Assembly: GCA_030592085.1 (NCBI GenBank)
Contig: JAUUZV010000012.1
Location: 1-20,881 of the forward strand
Reading direction: 5' to 3'
DNA: 20,881 nucleotides
Source of the DNA: Clostridia bacterium
GTDB lineage: Bacteria > Bacillota > Clostridia > DUPQ01
Shown here: positions 1 through 7,267 of the stretch, piece by piece
Position numbering within the stretch: the stretch's first letter is position 1
Layout of the letters: each line of letters starts with the position of its first letter
The notes under the pieces: model-generated
What the model was told of the DNA's origin: nothing
Databases searched by the model: none
What the model saw: the letters and a program-made list of their open reading frames with translations, nothing else
Translations under genes and position numbers: made by a program

Positions 1-2
1 GT

Positions 3-983
3 AGAGCTAATTTTTCTGACTCCCACTATCCTGTGGATTACCATTCAGTGTATATCTTTGCAACTATCGCTAGGATTTATAAAAACCCATATTACCAATG
101 GGCATTTTTAGAATTTAGGAAAATTGCAAAAGAAAGTAAATCTTTTTTAAAGAGAAGAAAAATGTCTGATTTTAGATTACAAGAAGAAACTTATGCATTT
201 TTATCATATGATAAAAGTGTATCTCCAAAGTATCCTATTATTTATGATACTTTTAAAGTTTTCCAAGGATCAAATTATGGATTTTTATCGTCAAGAAATG
301 CTTTTGGTAGACAAGATACAGGAACAGTAGTTTGTGCTAACGCTGGTACAAATGGGACTAATCATCACCAATTAGATATTGGACAAGTTATTATAACTTC
401 AAATATGGAAAATTACATTTGTGATCCTGGATATGGATTTGCATATTATTTCAAAGATAAGAGTAAATCTACAATTAATAACTATTTTGCTAGAAATTCA
501 TTTGGCCATAATATTGTTACAATTGGAAACAATTCTCAAATAGATGGAGAAAAAGCAAAAGGTAAAATCATTGAATCTTTCCACAAAGATGGAACAAATT
601 ATTTTACAATTGAATTAACAAAAGCATATCGTAATGTAAAAAAAGCTTATAGGAAAATTATACATAAAGATAATATGGTTATTGTTTATGATGATTTTAC
701 TTTAATAAGTAGCGATACTGCTATGTTACGCTGGTTTTTTAATGGTAACTTAGTTTTGACAAATGGTAAATTTATTATTGATGGTAAAAATGGAAAGTGT
801 ATTGGAGAAGTAACTAGTATAAATGAAAAATTACAAATCACTTCATCATTTTACTCAGATGAAGGGTGTGTAGATAGAGCTAATAAATTATTACCACCTG
901 TTGAATATCCTTATATGCAATTTAAATTAGGAAAATCAAAGCATCATATATTTAAAACAACATTTACCTTTATAAAAAAATAA
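3..983 (+). CDS. Heparinase II/III-like lyase, C-terminal part (5' truncated by window edge)
   Basis: The reading frame is open from base 3, so the GTG at 33 is an internal codon and the gene begins outside the window; 326 residues are visible. The fragment matches the C-terminal beta-sandwich half of heparinase II/III-like polysaccharide lyases. It has a His-His-Gln-Leu-Asp stretch near residues 121-125, a Cys-Asp-Pro-Gly-Tyr-Gly turn near 140-145, and a Phe-Gly-His-Asn motif near 167-170 followed by 'NSQIDG', a common pattern in this family. Such enzymes cleave uronic-acid-containing glycans by beta-elimination after abstracting the C5 proton. No signal peptide can be judged because the N-terminus is missing. 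The gene ends at a bidirectional terminator and converges on leuB. The nearby sialidase-like genes suggest a shared glycan-use theme, which is inference. Family assignment is fairly secure; substrate is unknown. Confidence 0.8.
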   Translation, partial: RANFSDSHYPVDYHSVYIFATIARIYKNPYYQWAFLEFRKIAKESKSFLKRRKMSDFRLQEETYAFLSYDKSVSPKYPIIYDTFKVFQGSNYGFLSSRNAFGRQDTGTVVCANAGTNGTNHHQLDIGQVIITSNMENYICDPGYGFAYYFKDKSKSTINNYFARNSFGHNIVTIGNNSQIDGEKAKGKIIESFHKDGTNYFTIELTKAYRNVKKAYRKIIHKDNMVIVYDDFTLISSDTAMLRWFFNGNLVLTNGKFIIDGKNGKCIGEVTSINEKLQITSSFYSDEGCVDRANKLLPPVEYPYMQFKLGKSKHHIFKTTFTFIKK

Positions 984-1001
984 GACCGGTAATTCCGGTC
1001 T
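983..1001. terminator. Bidirectional intrinsic terminator between the heparinase-like gene and leuB
   Basis: A perfect 7-bp stem (AGACCGG / CCGGTCT) encloses a 5-nt loop. On the plus strand it is followed by ATTTTCT. On the minus strand it is followed by a strong T-tract (TTATTTTTTTAT), which is the complement of the last codons of the upstream gene. It sits between two convergent genes and begins at the last base of the heparinase-like stop codon. Confidence 0.85.
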
Positions 1002-1006
1002 ATTTT

Positions 1007-2062
1007 CTATAATTGTTCACTTATTAAAACATTCATTTCAGTGGTACCAATTGGCGTTTCGCTTTCAATTGCAATATCACCAGTTCTATATCCTAAATCT
1101 AATACTTTATTAACTGCTTTTTCAATATCATTGGCAGCTTCGTTTTCTTTTAATGAATAACGCAACATCATAGCAGCTGAAAGTATTGTAGCAATTGGGT
1201 TAGCTTTGTTCTGTCCTGCAATATCTGGTGCTGATCCGTGTACTGGTTCATAAAGACCCATAGTTCCAATTGCTAAACTAGCTGATGGTAACATACCAAT
1301 AGATCCTGTAATCATTGCAGCTTCATCTGATAAAATATCTCCAAACATATTTGATGTTACAATTACATCAAATTGATGTGGATCTTTTACTAATTGCATA
1401 GCAGCATTATCAACATACATATGGTTTAATGTTACTTCAGGGTAATCTTTGGCTACTTCTATAACTACTTTTCTCCATAATCGTGAGCTTTCTAACACAT
1501 TAGCTTTATCAACACTAGTCAATATTTTTTTTCGCTTCATAGCAGATTCAAATCCAACAGTAGCAATTCTTTTAACTTCATCAATTGAATATTTCATAGT
1601 ATCAAGAGAATAATCTTCTCCTTTTTCCTTCTTACCAAAGTAAATACCACCTGTTAATTCTCTAACAACTAGTATATCTAATTCATCACCAATTACTTCA
1701 GCTTTTAGTGGTGAAGCATCTTTTAAGGCATCATATATAATTGCAGGTCGTAAATTTGCAAATAAACCAAGAGCTTTTCTAATTCCAAGTAATCCAGCTT
1801 CTGGTCTAATAGGAGCATCATCCCATTTAGGACCACCTACTGCTCCTAGCATAACAGCATCACTTTTTTTACAAATATCAATTGTTTCATCAGGAAGTGG
1901 ATGACCAGTTTCATCAATAGCAATTCCACCAATTAACCCTTTTGAATATTTTAAAGCAAATCCATGCTTTTTAGCTACTTTATCTAAGATATCTATGGCA
2001 CAATTTGTTACATCAGGACCAATTCCATCCCCTTTTAATACTGCAATGTTATATGTTTTCAT
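1007..2062 (-). CDS. leuB: 3-Isopropylmalate dehydrogenase
   Basis: Cytosolic NAD-dependent enzyme that oxidises and decarboxylates (2R,3S)-3-isopropylmalate to 2-oxoisocaproate, the third step of leucine synthesis. The 351-residue length is normal. Visible landmarks are the N-terminal LKGDGIGPDV, substrate arginines near 95, 105 and 134, RELTGGIYFG (134-143, catalytic Tyr141), SVDKANV (catalytic Lys186), YVDNAA (Asp218), GDILSDEAA (metal-binding Asp242 and Asp246) and the NAD-binding GSAPDIAGQNKANP stretch (277-289 region). The start has a GAGG ribosome site about 5 nt upstream. It is the last gene of a leuC-leuD-leuB set, separated from leuD by 7 nt with its ribosome site at the leuD stop. 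No key residue is missing. The family is unambiguous; a closely related decarboxylating dehydrogenase (tartrate or homoisocitrate) is possible but unlikely beside leuCD. Confidence 0.96.
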   Translation of the reverse strand: MKTYNIAVLKGDGIGPDVTNCAIDILDKVAKKHGFALKYSKGLIGGIAIDETGHPLPDETIDICKKSDAVMLGAVGGPKWDDAPIRPEAGLLGIRKALGLFANLRPAIIYDALKDASPLKAEVIGDELDILVVRELTGGIYFGKKEKGEDYSLDTMKYSIDEVKRIATVGFESAMKRKKILTSVDKANVLESSRLWRKVVIEVAKDYPEVTLNHMYVDNAAMQLVKDPHQFDVIVTSNMFGDILSDEAAMITGSIGMLPSASLAIGTMGLYEPVHGSAPDIAGQNKANPIATILSAAMMLRYSLKENEAANDIEKAVNKVLDLGYRTGDIAIESETPIGTTEMNVLISEQL

Positions 2063-2069
2063 CTGTTCC

Positions 2070-2561
2070 TCATTTCATGTTTTTCTTAATATATCCTATT
2101 AAACCTTCACTTTTCATTATTTCTTGCATGAAAGGTGGAAACGGTTGTGCTGTATATTGTTTATTTTGAGTTTCATTTATAATTATTCCAGAATCAAAAT
2201 CAACTGTGACTTGATCTCCTTCGTTAATTTCTTTTGCAGCTTGTTCGCATTCAAGAATTGGTAATCCAATGTTTACAGCATTACGATAAAAAATTCTAGC
2301 AAAAGTATTTGCGATTACACAAGAAATACCTGATTCTTTAATAGCAATTGGTGCATGCTCTCTACTTGAACCACAACCAAAGTTGTTTAGCGCAACCATT
2401 ACGTCACCTTTATTAACTTTATTTACAAATTCGCTATCAATATCTTCCATACAATGACTAGCTAATTCAGCTGGGTCTGACGTATTTAAGTACCTTGCAG
2501 GTATGATTACATCTGTATCTACATTGTTCCCATATTTTATAACTTTTCCATGTGCTTTCAT
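2070..2561 (-). CDS. leuD: 3-Isopropylmalate dehydratase small subunit
   Basis: The swivel-domain subunit of isopropylmalate isomerase, which pairs with LeuC to convert 2- to 3-isopropylmalate. At 163 residues it belongs to the short LeuD type that partners with roughly 420-residue LeuC proteins, rather than the roughly 200-residue enterobacterial type. Diagnostic segments are NVDTDVIIPARYLNTSDP (about 13-31), the GCGSSREHAP loop (about 62-71) that contacts the substrate carboxylate, and ANTFARIFYRNAVNIGLP (about 84-101). The start follows a GGAG site 6 nt upstream, and the leuC stop lies only 9 nt upstream, so the genes are cotranscribed. Its stop is TGA, direct evidence for the standard code. 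The related dimethylmalate dehydratase and homoaconitase small subunits share this form, but leuB as neighbour favours leucine synthesis. Confidence 0.94.
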   Translation of the reverse strand: MKAHGKVIKYGNNVDTDVIIPARYLNTSDPAELASHCMEDIDSEFVNKVNKGDVMVALNNFGCGSSREHAPIAIKESGISCVIANTFARIFYRNAVNIGLPILECEQAAKEINEGDQVTVDFDSGIIINETQNKQYTAQPFPPFMQEIMKSEGLIGYIKKNMK

Positions 2562-2570
2562 AATTTTCTC

Positions 2571-3830
2571 CTATAATTCATCAGGTGAGCCAATTCTACC
2601 TAAAATAGCGCTTGCGGCTGCAACTATTGGTGAAGCTAAATATACTTCACTTTCTGGATGACCCATTCTACCAACAAAATTTCTATTTGTGGTAGAAACA
2701 GCTCTCTCCCCTTTAGCTAAAATACCCATATGTCCGCCTAAACAAGGACCACATGTAGGTGTTGAAATAGCTGCTCCTGCATCAATAAATATATCAAATA
2801 AACCTTCATTCATAGCTTGCTTCCAAATCTTTTGAGTAGCAGGGAAAATAATACATCTTACTTCAGGGTGTACTTTACGACCTTTAAAAACTTCTGCGGC
2901 TTCTCTCATATCTTGTATTCTTCCATTTGTACATGAACCAATAACAGATTGGTCAATTTTAATATTTCCAACTTTATCAATTGTTCTTGTATTATCTGGT
3001 AAATGTGGAAATGATACTGTCATTTTAATTTTAGATAAATCAATTATTATTTCTTTTGAATATATTGCATCTTCATCTGCTTCAAATACTTCATAGGGTT
3101 TAGTAGAATGTTCTTTTATATATTCAAGAGTAATATCATCAACAGGAAAAATACCATTTTTAGCGCCAGCTTCTATTGCCATGTTTGCAATTGTAAAACG
3201 ATCATCAATAGAAAGTGTTTTGATACCTTCTCCAACAAATTCCATAGACTTGTAAAGAGCACCATCAACACCAATCATTCCAATGATATGTAAAATCAAA
3301 TCTTTTCCTGAAACATTTTTAGATAATTTATTATTAAGTGTGAACTTTATAGCTTCTGGAATCTTAAACCAAGCTTTCCCAGTAGCCATACCACTGGCCA
3401 TATCAGTACTACCTACACCTGTTGAAAAAGCACCAAGTGCTCCATATGTACAAGTATGTGAATCTGCTCCAATAACAACATCACCAGCAGTTACTAAACC
3501 CTTTTCTGGTAATAGTGCATGTTCAATACCCATTTGTCCAACTTCAAAAAAGTTGCTAACTTCCATACCTTTAGCAAATTCTCTTATGAATTTAACTTGT
3601 TCTGCGCTTTTAATATCTTTATTAGGACAAAAATGGTCTGGAACAATAGCAATTTTTTCTTTGTCAAATACTTTTTCTACTCCAATTTTCCTAAACTCTT
3701 TTACAGCAACTGGTGTGGTAATATCATTTCCTAATACCATATCTAAATCAGCCATAATTAATTGTCCTGGCTTTACAAATTCAAGGTTTGCATGTTTAGC
3801 TAGTATTTTCTGAGTCATTGTCATTTTCAT
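2571..3830 (-). CDS. leuC: 3-Isopropylmalate dehydratase large subunit
   Basis: The aconitase-fold catalytic subunit that carries a [4Fe-4S] cluster. The 419-residue protein shows the cluster ligands Cys300 (IGSCTNG), Cys360 and Cys363 (TCGPCLGG). It also has DHFCPN (65-70), GADSHTCTYGALGAFSTGVGSTD (121-143) and the C-terminal NRNFVGRMG motif (382-390). The length and the AKHANLEFVKPG start match the short bacterial/archaeal LeuC2 subgroup, which pairs with the short LeuD here. It is the first gene of leuCDB. The start has a GAGG ribosome site 8 nt upstream and an upstream sigma-70-type promoter at 3895-3923. A LysR regulator gene is transcribed divergently. The expected 5' leader is about 60 nt, too short for a T-box leader of the kind common on Gram-positive leu operons. 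Confidence 0.95.
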   Translation of the reverse strand: MKMTMTQKILAKHANLEFVKPGQLIMADLDMVLGNDITTPVAVKEFRKIGVEKVFDKEKIAIVPDHFCPNKDIKSAEQVKFIREFAKGMEVSNFFEVGQMGIEHALLPEKGLVTAGDVVIGADSHTCTYGALGAFSTGVGSTDMASGMATGKAWFKIPEAIKFTLNNKLSKNVSGKDLILHIIGMIGVDGALYKSMEFVGEGIKTLSIDDRFTIANMAIEAGAKNGIFPVDDITLEYIKEHSTKPYEVFEADEDAIYSKEIIIDLSKIKMTVSFPHLPDNTRTIDKVGNIKIDQSVIGSCTNGRIQDMREAAEVFKGRKVHPEVRCIIFPATQKIWKQAMNEGLFDIFIDAGAAISTPTCGPCLGGHMGILAKGERAVSTTNRNFVGRMGHPESEVYLASPIVAAASAILGRIGSPDEL

Positions 3831-3891
3831 ATTATATACCTCGCTTCTTATTATCTTACATAAATAATTACTCTTGAAATTAATTGCAAAG

Positions 3892-3920
3892 TTATTATAT
3901 ACTTAATTTTAGTATAATAA
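3892..3920. promoter_or_regulatory. Imperfect palindrome across the leuC/lysR divergent promoters (candidate operator)
   Basis: The left arm TTATTATATACT (3892-3903) and the right arm AGTATAATAA (3911-3920) are inverted copies apart from an extra AT in the left arm. The dyad contains the -10 boxes of both divergent promoters. An AT-rich dyad placed between a LysR gene and its divergent target is where such regulators normally bind. Part of the symmetry simply reflects two opposed TATAAT boxes, so an operator role is inference. Confidence 0.4.
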
Positions 3921-3923
3921 CAA
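3895..3923 (-). promoter_or_regulatory. Predicted leuCDB promoter
   Basis: Reading the minus strand, a -35 box TTGTTA (3918-3923) and a perfect -10 box TATAAT (3895-3900) are separated by 17 nt. The start of transcription would fall near 3888, about 58 nt before the leuC start codon. The -35 box overlaps the predicted -10 box of the divergent regulator gene (TATAAT at 3913-3918), so the two promoters compete for the same DNA. Confidence 0.7.
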
Positions 3924-3962
3924 TACATATTGCTTATGCATATTATAACTGGAGGTTATACC

Positions 3963-4844
3963 ATGATACAGACAGATCTATATAAAACATTTTATTATGT
4001 CGCCACATATAAAAACATATCAAAAGCAGCTAAAGCTCTATTTATTTCACAACCAGCTGTAAGTAAATCTATTAAAAAGTTAGAAACCTTAACAAAGTGT
4101 ATACTGTTTAATAGAAATTCAAAAGGCGTTTCTTTAAGTACAGAAGGAGAAATACTATTTGGTTATGTAAGTAAAGCTTTCATACATTTAGATAATGGTG
4201 AAAAAACTATTGAAAGAATAAGAAACAAAAAAGAAGGTATAGTAAAAATTAGTATCAGTAATACACTCTGTAAATACTTTTTTCTTCCATATTTACAGAA
4301 TTACCATAACAAATATCCCGATATAAAGATCCAAATCGTAAATCGCCCATCTCCTAGTACATTAAATCTTCTTGATGAAAGTTTAATTGATTTTGGTATT
4401 ATTAGCATTCCAAACGATAGAGCAAATTACAAATTTATTGAAATAATGACTGTTCATGATATTTTTGTTACATCAAACAGGTCATACAAAAAAAATACAC
4501 AAGTAACCGTAGATGAAATAACAAAATATCCTTTAATGATGTTAGAAAAAGGTAATCAAACACGTTTATATCTAGATAACTTTTTATCTGTAAACAATAT
4601 AAATATTACTCCTGAAATAGAAATTGGTAGTATGGATTACCTTATTGAATTTGCTAAAATTGGTATCGGTACTGCTTGTGTATTTAAGGAGTTTGTTTTA
4701 AATGAACTAAGAGATAATTTACTGTATCAAATACCAATTCATCCTGAACCTAAACCTAGAAAAATTGGTATTGTACTAAAAAACAACATACAACTATCAA
4801 TTGCTGCAAAGACATTTATTGAATTTATAAAGGATAATTCTTAG
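3963..4844 (+). CDS. LysR-family transcriptional regulator, divergent to leuCDB
   Basis: The protein has 293 residues when started at the ATG at 3963, which follows a GGAGGT ribosome site with 6-nt spacing; a longer reading from 3930 lacks such a site. Residues 1-60 form the winged helix-turn-helix typical of the family (NISKAAKALFISQPAVSKSI, about 18-37). Residues from about 91 form the periplasmic-binding-protein-like effector domain ('VKISISNTL', then 'FLPYLQNYHNKYPDIKIQI'). It lies divergent to leuC with overlapping promoters, the classical layout for an autoregulated LysR activator or repressor of the neighbouring operon. The effector is probably a leucine-pathway metabolite such as isopropylmalate, which is inference from position only. 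No transcription terminator with a good U-tract follows it on this strand. Confidence 0.9.
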   Translation: MIQTDLYKTFYYVATYKNISKAAKALFISQPAVSKSIKKLETLTKCILFNRNSKGVSLSTEGEILFGYVSKAFIHLDNGEKTIERIRNKKEGIVKISISNTLCKYFFLPYLQNYHNKYPDIKIQIVNRPSPSTLNLLDESLIDFGIISIPNDRANYKFIEIMTVHDIFVTSNRSYKKNTQVTVDEITKYPLMMLEKGNQTRLYLDNFLSVNNINITPEIEIGSMDYLIEFAKIGIGTACVFKEFVLNELRDNLLYQIPIHPEPKPRKIGIVLKNNIQLSIAAKTFIEFIKDNS

Positions 4845-4858
4845 TACTTAATATAAAA

Positions 4859-4887
4859 AAACCGAAATCTTTTAAGGGATTACGGTT
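4859..4887 (-). terminator. Intrinsic terminator of the divIC-like gene
   Basis: On the minus strand, AACCG-T-AATC pairs with GATT-T-CGGTT around an 8-nt loop, with one mismatch, and runs directly into a seven-T tract ending near 4854. It lies just downstream of the minus-strand gene stop at 4894. The plus strand lacks an adjacent T-run, so it serves the minus strand. Confidence 0.8.
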
Positions 4888-4893
4888 GGAAAA

Positions 4894-5172
4894 TCATTTT
4901 TTAATATCTATAAAAACCCTTTCTCCGGGTTTTACCATTCCGAGCTTTTCCTTCGCCACCTGTTCTATGTATAGTAAAGAATCAACGGTTTGCAGATTAC
5001 CTTTTAATTGAACTTCTATGGCTTTTTGATCTGCTAACAAACTTTCTAATTGGCTCTTTTCTTTCTCTTTCGCATCAATCAACGGTTGTTGTGAAATAAG
5101 GATATATACAACATATCCTATAAACCCGACCTTTGCGAAAAATATTAATAACCCTGAAAATTTATTTTTCAT
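4894..5172 (-). CDS. divIC: Septum formation initiator, DivIC/FtsB family
   Basis: A small bitopic membrane protein of the division machinery that pairs with FtsL and scaffolds the divisome. With the ATG at 5172 it has 92 residues; a GTG one codon upstream is less likely because the AAGG ribosome site sits 7 nt from the GTG and 10 nt from the ATG, so either is possible. It shows a short basic cytoplasmic N-terminus, one hydrophobic segment (about residues 7-28), a charged coiled coil (about 32-62) and the conserved end YIEQVAKEKLGMVKPGE-RVF (about 68-87), diagnostic for the family. It is transcribed alone between its own promoter and terminator. In many Bacillota this gene sits beside mazG or an S4-domain gene; neither is seen here. 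FtsL-like proteins share the architecture but lack the C-terminal motif. Confidence 0.88.
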   Translation of the reverse strand: MKNKFSGLLIFFAKVGFIGYVVYILISQQPLIDAKEKEKSQLESLLADQKAIEVQLKGNLQTVDSLLYIEQVAKEKLGMVKPGERVFIDIKK

Positions 5173-5200
5173 CACTTTACCTTATCTTTTGTATATTGAA

Positions 5201-5229
5201 ATTATAGTATATATAATTAAATAAATCAA
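5201..5229 (-). promoter_or_regulatory. Predicted promoter of the divIC-like gene
   Basis: On the minus strand, a TTGATT -35 box (5224-5229) and a perfect TATAAT -10 box (5201-5206) are separated by 17 nt. Transcription would start near 5194, giving a leader of about 20 nt with the AAGG ribosome site. Confidence 0.75.
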
Positions 5230-5390
5230 GGAACTAGTTTTACTAATGTTAATACAATTATAGATAATATTCAATAAGAATTTTCACTTATCGTTTATTT
5301 GTTCATGCTCTCTTTACCTGGTTTATATTACCTTTGCTTTAGTATTCAGTGAAAAGAATTTACCTCAATTATAAGTTCTTTGACCTACTC

Positions 5391-5407
5391 GTTTCTAGTT
5401 TAGAAAC
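5391..5407. repeat. Short inverted repeat in the 276-bp gap between divIC-like and doc-like genes
   Basis: GTTTCTA and TAGAAAC form a perfect 7-bp stem with a 3-nt loop. It lies downstream of the doc-like stop on the minus strand, but no U-tract follows on either strand, so a terminator role is weak. I see no gene or RNA in the rest of the 5230-5451 gap. Confidence 0.35.
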
Positions 5408-5451
5408 ATATTATTATATAACAAAATGATATTTCAAAGTATGTTGCTTTA

Positions 5452-5826
5452 TTATTTATGCTTATTAATCCATTTAATAACATCTTTTTGTTGAAGAGTA
5501 TTATTTGCAATTTCTAATCCAAGTTTCACTAATTCATCTTGTTTATAGTGTAATTTAATATTTTCTGTTTCAAGTAATATTAATAGAACGAATATTCCTT
5601 TTCTTTTATTACCATCTACAAATGGATGATTGCTTATTAAATTAAAGCAAATATTGGTACATTTCTCTTCAATAGAATTATATAAATCCACTCCATCAAA
5701 AGTTGAATAAGCATTATTGATTGCTGACTCTAGTAAATTTTTTTCTCTAATTCCTTCTTCTCCACCAGTTTCAGCTATTAATATTTTATGCAACCTAATA
5801 ACCTGCTCTATGTTTAGTTTTATCAT
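5452..5826 (-). CDS. doc: Fic/Doc-family toxin (death-on-curing type)
   Basis: A 124-residue all-helical Fic-fold protein of the length expected for Doc toxins. The active-site motif HPFVDGNKR lies at residues 67-75 (His67, Asp71, Asn73, Lys74, Arg75). P1 Doc, a kinase that inactivates EF-Tu, has Ala where this protein has Gly72; Gly is the residue typical of AMP-transferring Fic proteins. The N-terminal LNIEQVIRLHKILI stretch and the TGG-EEGIRE segment are usual for Doc-like proteins. The start codon overlaps the antitoxin stop by 4 nt (ATGA), so translation is coupled. No inhibitory S/TxxxE(G/N) helix is apparent, as expected when the separate antitoxin neutralises it. Whether it phosphorylates or AMPylates its target cannot be told from sequence. 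Confidence 0.9.
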   Translation of the reverse strand: MIKLNIEQVIRLHKILIAETGGEEGIREKNLLESAINNAYSTFDGVDLYNSIEEKCTNICFNLISNHPFVDGNKRKGIFVLLILLETENIKLHYKQDELVKLGLEIANNTLQQKDVIKWINKHK

Positions 5827-6065
5827 TTAGCTAATTCCTTAAAAGCAACAATATTTTCTTTCAAAATTTTTTCAGCAATATTATTTAATGAATCATTATC
5901 ACTCAATGCTTCTTTTGAAAATTCCTCAAACTCTATTACTACATACTTAGGTTTATTATTTTTGAGGATTATAATAGATTTGTTTGCATCAACCATTTTT
6001 GCTACTTTAGAAATATTCTGATTAGCCTCTGTCATTGAAATCATTTTATTAGTATTAATTTGCAT
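5823..6065 (-). CDS. phd: Phd/YefM-family antitoxin
   Basis: An 80-residue protein with the Phd/YefM fold. The N-terminal DNA-binding part contains SMTEANQNISKVAKMVD (about 10-26) and then 'SIIILKNNKPKYVVIEFEEF' (about 30-49), the classic beta-strand pattern. The C-terminal tail (about 55-80) is predicted helical and would wrap the toxin. The start follows a near-perfect ribosome site (GGAGGTGAT), which should favour high antitoxin synthesis over the coupled toxin. A 10-bp-arm palindrome lies about 25-55 bp upstream, the expected position for an autoregulatory operator. Together with the following gene it forms a standard two-gene toxin-antitoxin module. Confidence 0.9.
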   Translation of the reverse strand: MQINTNKMISMTEANQNISKVAKMVDANKSIIILKNNKPKYVVIEFEEFSKEALSDNDSLNNIAEKILKENIVAFKELAK

Positions 6066-6089
6066 TTCATCACCTCCAATATATTATAT

Positions 6090-6119
6090 CATATATAGGT
6101 AATATTTATCCTATATATG
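6090..6119. promoter_or_regulatory. Palindromic operator of the phd-doc module
   Basis: Perfect inverted repeat with 10-nt arms (CATATATAGG / CCTATATATG) and a 10-nt spacer. A minus-strand -10 box TATAAT (6083-6088) lies just downstream, so a bound Phd or Phd-Doc complex would cover the -35 region and the region just upstream of the -10. No good -35 consensus is seen there. Confidence 0.7.
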
Positions 6120-6149
6120 AATTGTAAAATTTATTATATTTCTATTGAT

Positions 6150-6192
6150 AAAAACTAACGCATTACGTTAGCAACTTCAAGCGTTAGTTTTT
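6150..6192. terminator. Terminator hairpin downstream of the URO-D-like gene, with a third copy of the stem half
   Basis: A 12-bp perfect outer stem (AAAAACTAACGC / GCGTTAGTTTTT) encloses 19 nt that contain a third stem half, CGTTAG (6166-6171). On the minus strand the inner pairing CTAACG-TAATG-CGTTAG is followed directly by TTTTTATC, a compact terminator for the gene ending at 6226. On the plus strand the outer stem is followed by TTTTTCCTTTTTC. It insulates the toxin-antitoxin genes from the upstream gene. Confidence 0.75.
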
Positions 6193-6225
6193 CCTTTTTC
6201 TTAATTTATAATTTAGATAACTATA

Positions 6226-7191
6226 TTATTCTTTTGCTAATTTATTTACTAAATCATATGCAAATACTAGTTCATCAACTGAGCAATGATCTTGTACAAA
6301 ATGAGTTGTGCATACTAACCATCTTTTTCCTTTAAGAGTTTTAAAAACTCTTCTAATCTCTTTCTCAAGATTATCATAATCATTAAACCCTAAGGTAGTT
6401 TGAATACATAAACCACCTAGAATAGTAAACTTATCTTGATACTTCTCAAGATATGTCTTATAGCTCATATTAGCAGCTTCTTGATAAGGGTGAACCACAT
6501 CAAATCCCAAATCAACAACACCATCTAATGCTGCATTAATATTTCCGTCTGAATGAAGACTTAAAAATACATCTCTCTTTTTAACAGCCTCTGTCATGAT
6601 TTGATAATTTGGATAAATATATTCTTTCCACATATCATAACTAAACATCATGCTATTTTGCGCACCCCAGTCATCAGATATATGAATCATATCAACACCT
6701 AAGTCCATCATATTTTCTGCATTCTGTTTATTCCATAAAGCTTGTTTTTTATATACTTCTTTAATTAATTCTGGATATAAAGCTAAATACATAAGGTGAT
6801 TTTCAATACCAAAAATACTATTTAAACTTTCAAAAATACCAGGTGTCTGTACATAACAAAAACGCTGTCTGTCCTTTTGATAAAAATCTAAATTTTTCTT
6901 TACTCTTATATAATCATCATCACTTACTTTACGAAAAGGAATTTCTAAAGCCTGTTCTGGAGTAACATAAGTTTTATTTTCAATGTATGGTAGCAGTTCA
7001 TCTGTCCTATACGGAGAGGGTCCACCAAATATATGTGCTAAATCATATTCATAATGATCTTCAAAATTTCTAACTGAGCCAAAACGTTCACTTATCTGTT
7101 TATCTAAATTTGCACTAACCCATCCATAAACAGGTGTCTTTTTAACTTGCTCACCTTTGATAACTTTTTTGACTAATTCCCTTGAATTCAT
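6226..7191 (-). CDS. Uroporphyrinogen decarboxylase (URO-D) family protein 1, not HemE
   Basis: A 321-residue TIM-barrel protein of the URO-D superfamily, which includes HemE and corrinoid methyltransferases of the MtaA/CmuA type. Landmarks are ISDDWGAQNS (about 161-170), LHSDGNI (about 212-218), a GGLC turn (259-262) and TTHFVQDHC (about 295-303). HemE hallmarks at the N-terminus are not seen and no other haem gene is nearby, so haem synthesis is unlikely. The MtaA-type zinc motif H-x-C is H-S-D here, with Cys262 and Cys294 further on, so metal binding is uncertain. It has an AGAGG ribosome site 7 nt before the ATG and is divergent from the class II aldolase gene across 76 bp, which suggests shared regulation. 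Such proteins are often found in sugar-use clusters with no assigned reaction. The specific function is unknown. Confidence 0.8.
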   Translation of the reverse strand: MNSRELVKKVIKGEQVKKTPVYGWVSANLDKQISERFGSVRNFEDHYEYDLAHIFGGPSPYRTDELLPYIENKTYVTPEQALEIPFRKVSDDDYIRVKKNLDFYQKDRQRFCYVQTPGIFESLNSIFGIENHLMYLALYPELIKEVYKKQALWNKQNAENMMDLGVDMIHISDDWGAQNSMMFSYDMWKEYIYPNYQIMTEAVKKRDVFLSLHSDGNINAALDGVVDLGFDVVHPYQEAANMSYKTYLEKYQDKFTILGGLCIQTTLGFNDYDNLEKEIRRVFKTLKGKRWLVCTTHFVQDHCSVDELVFAYDLVNKLAKE

Positions 7192-7267
7192 GTTCTTGCC
7201 TCTTTCTACACTTTTCTATATTATATATGATAAGATAGCAATATAAAACAGTAAATTGAGGTAAATA

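Noticed and set aside
3283..3813. Long plus-strand open frame (176 codons) opposite leuC
   Set aside because: It is antisense to a clear leuC with all cluster cysteines, has no ribosome site and its translation resembles no protein; a mirror of codon use.
3831..3888. T-box or leucine attenuator ahead of leuC
   Set aside because: The predicted leader is under 60 nt, with no leucine codon run, no T-box motif and no terminator.
5391..5407. Terminator of the doc gene
   Set aside because: The 7-bp AT-rich stem lacks an adjacent T-tract on the minus strand; listed only as an inverted repeat.
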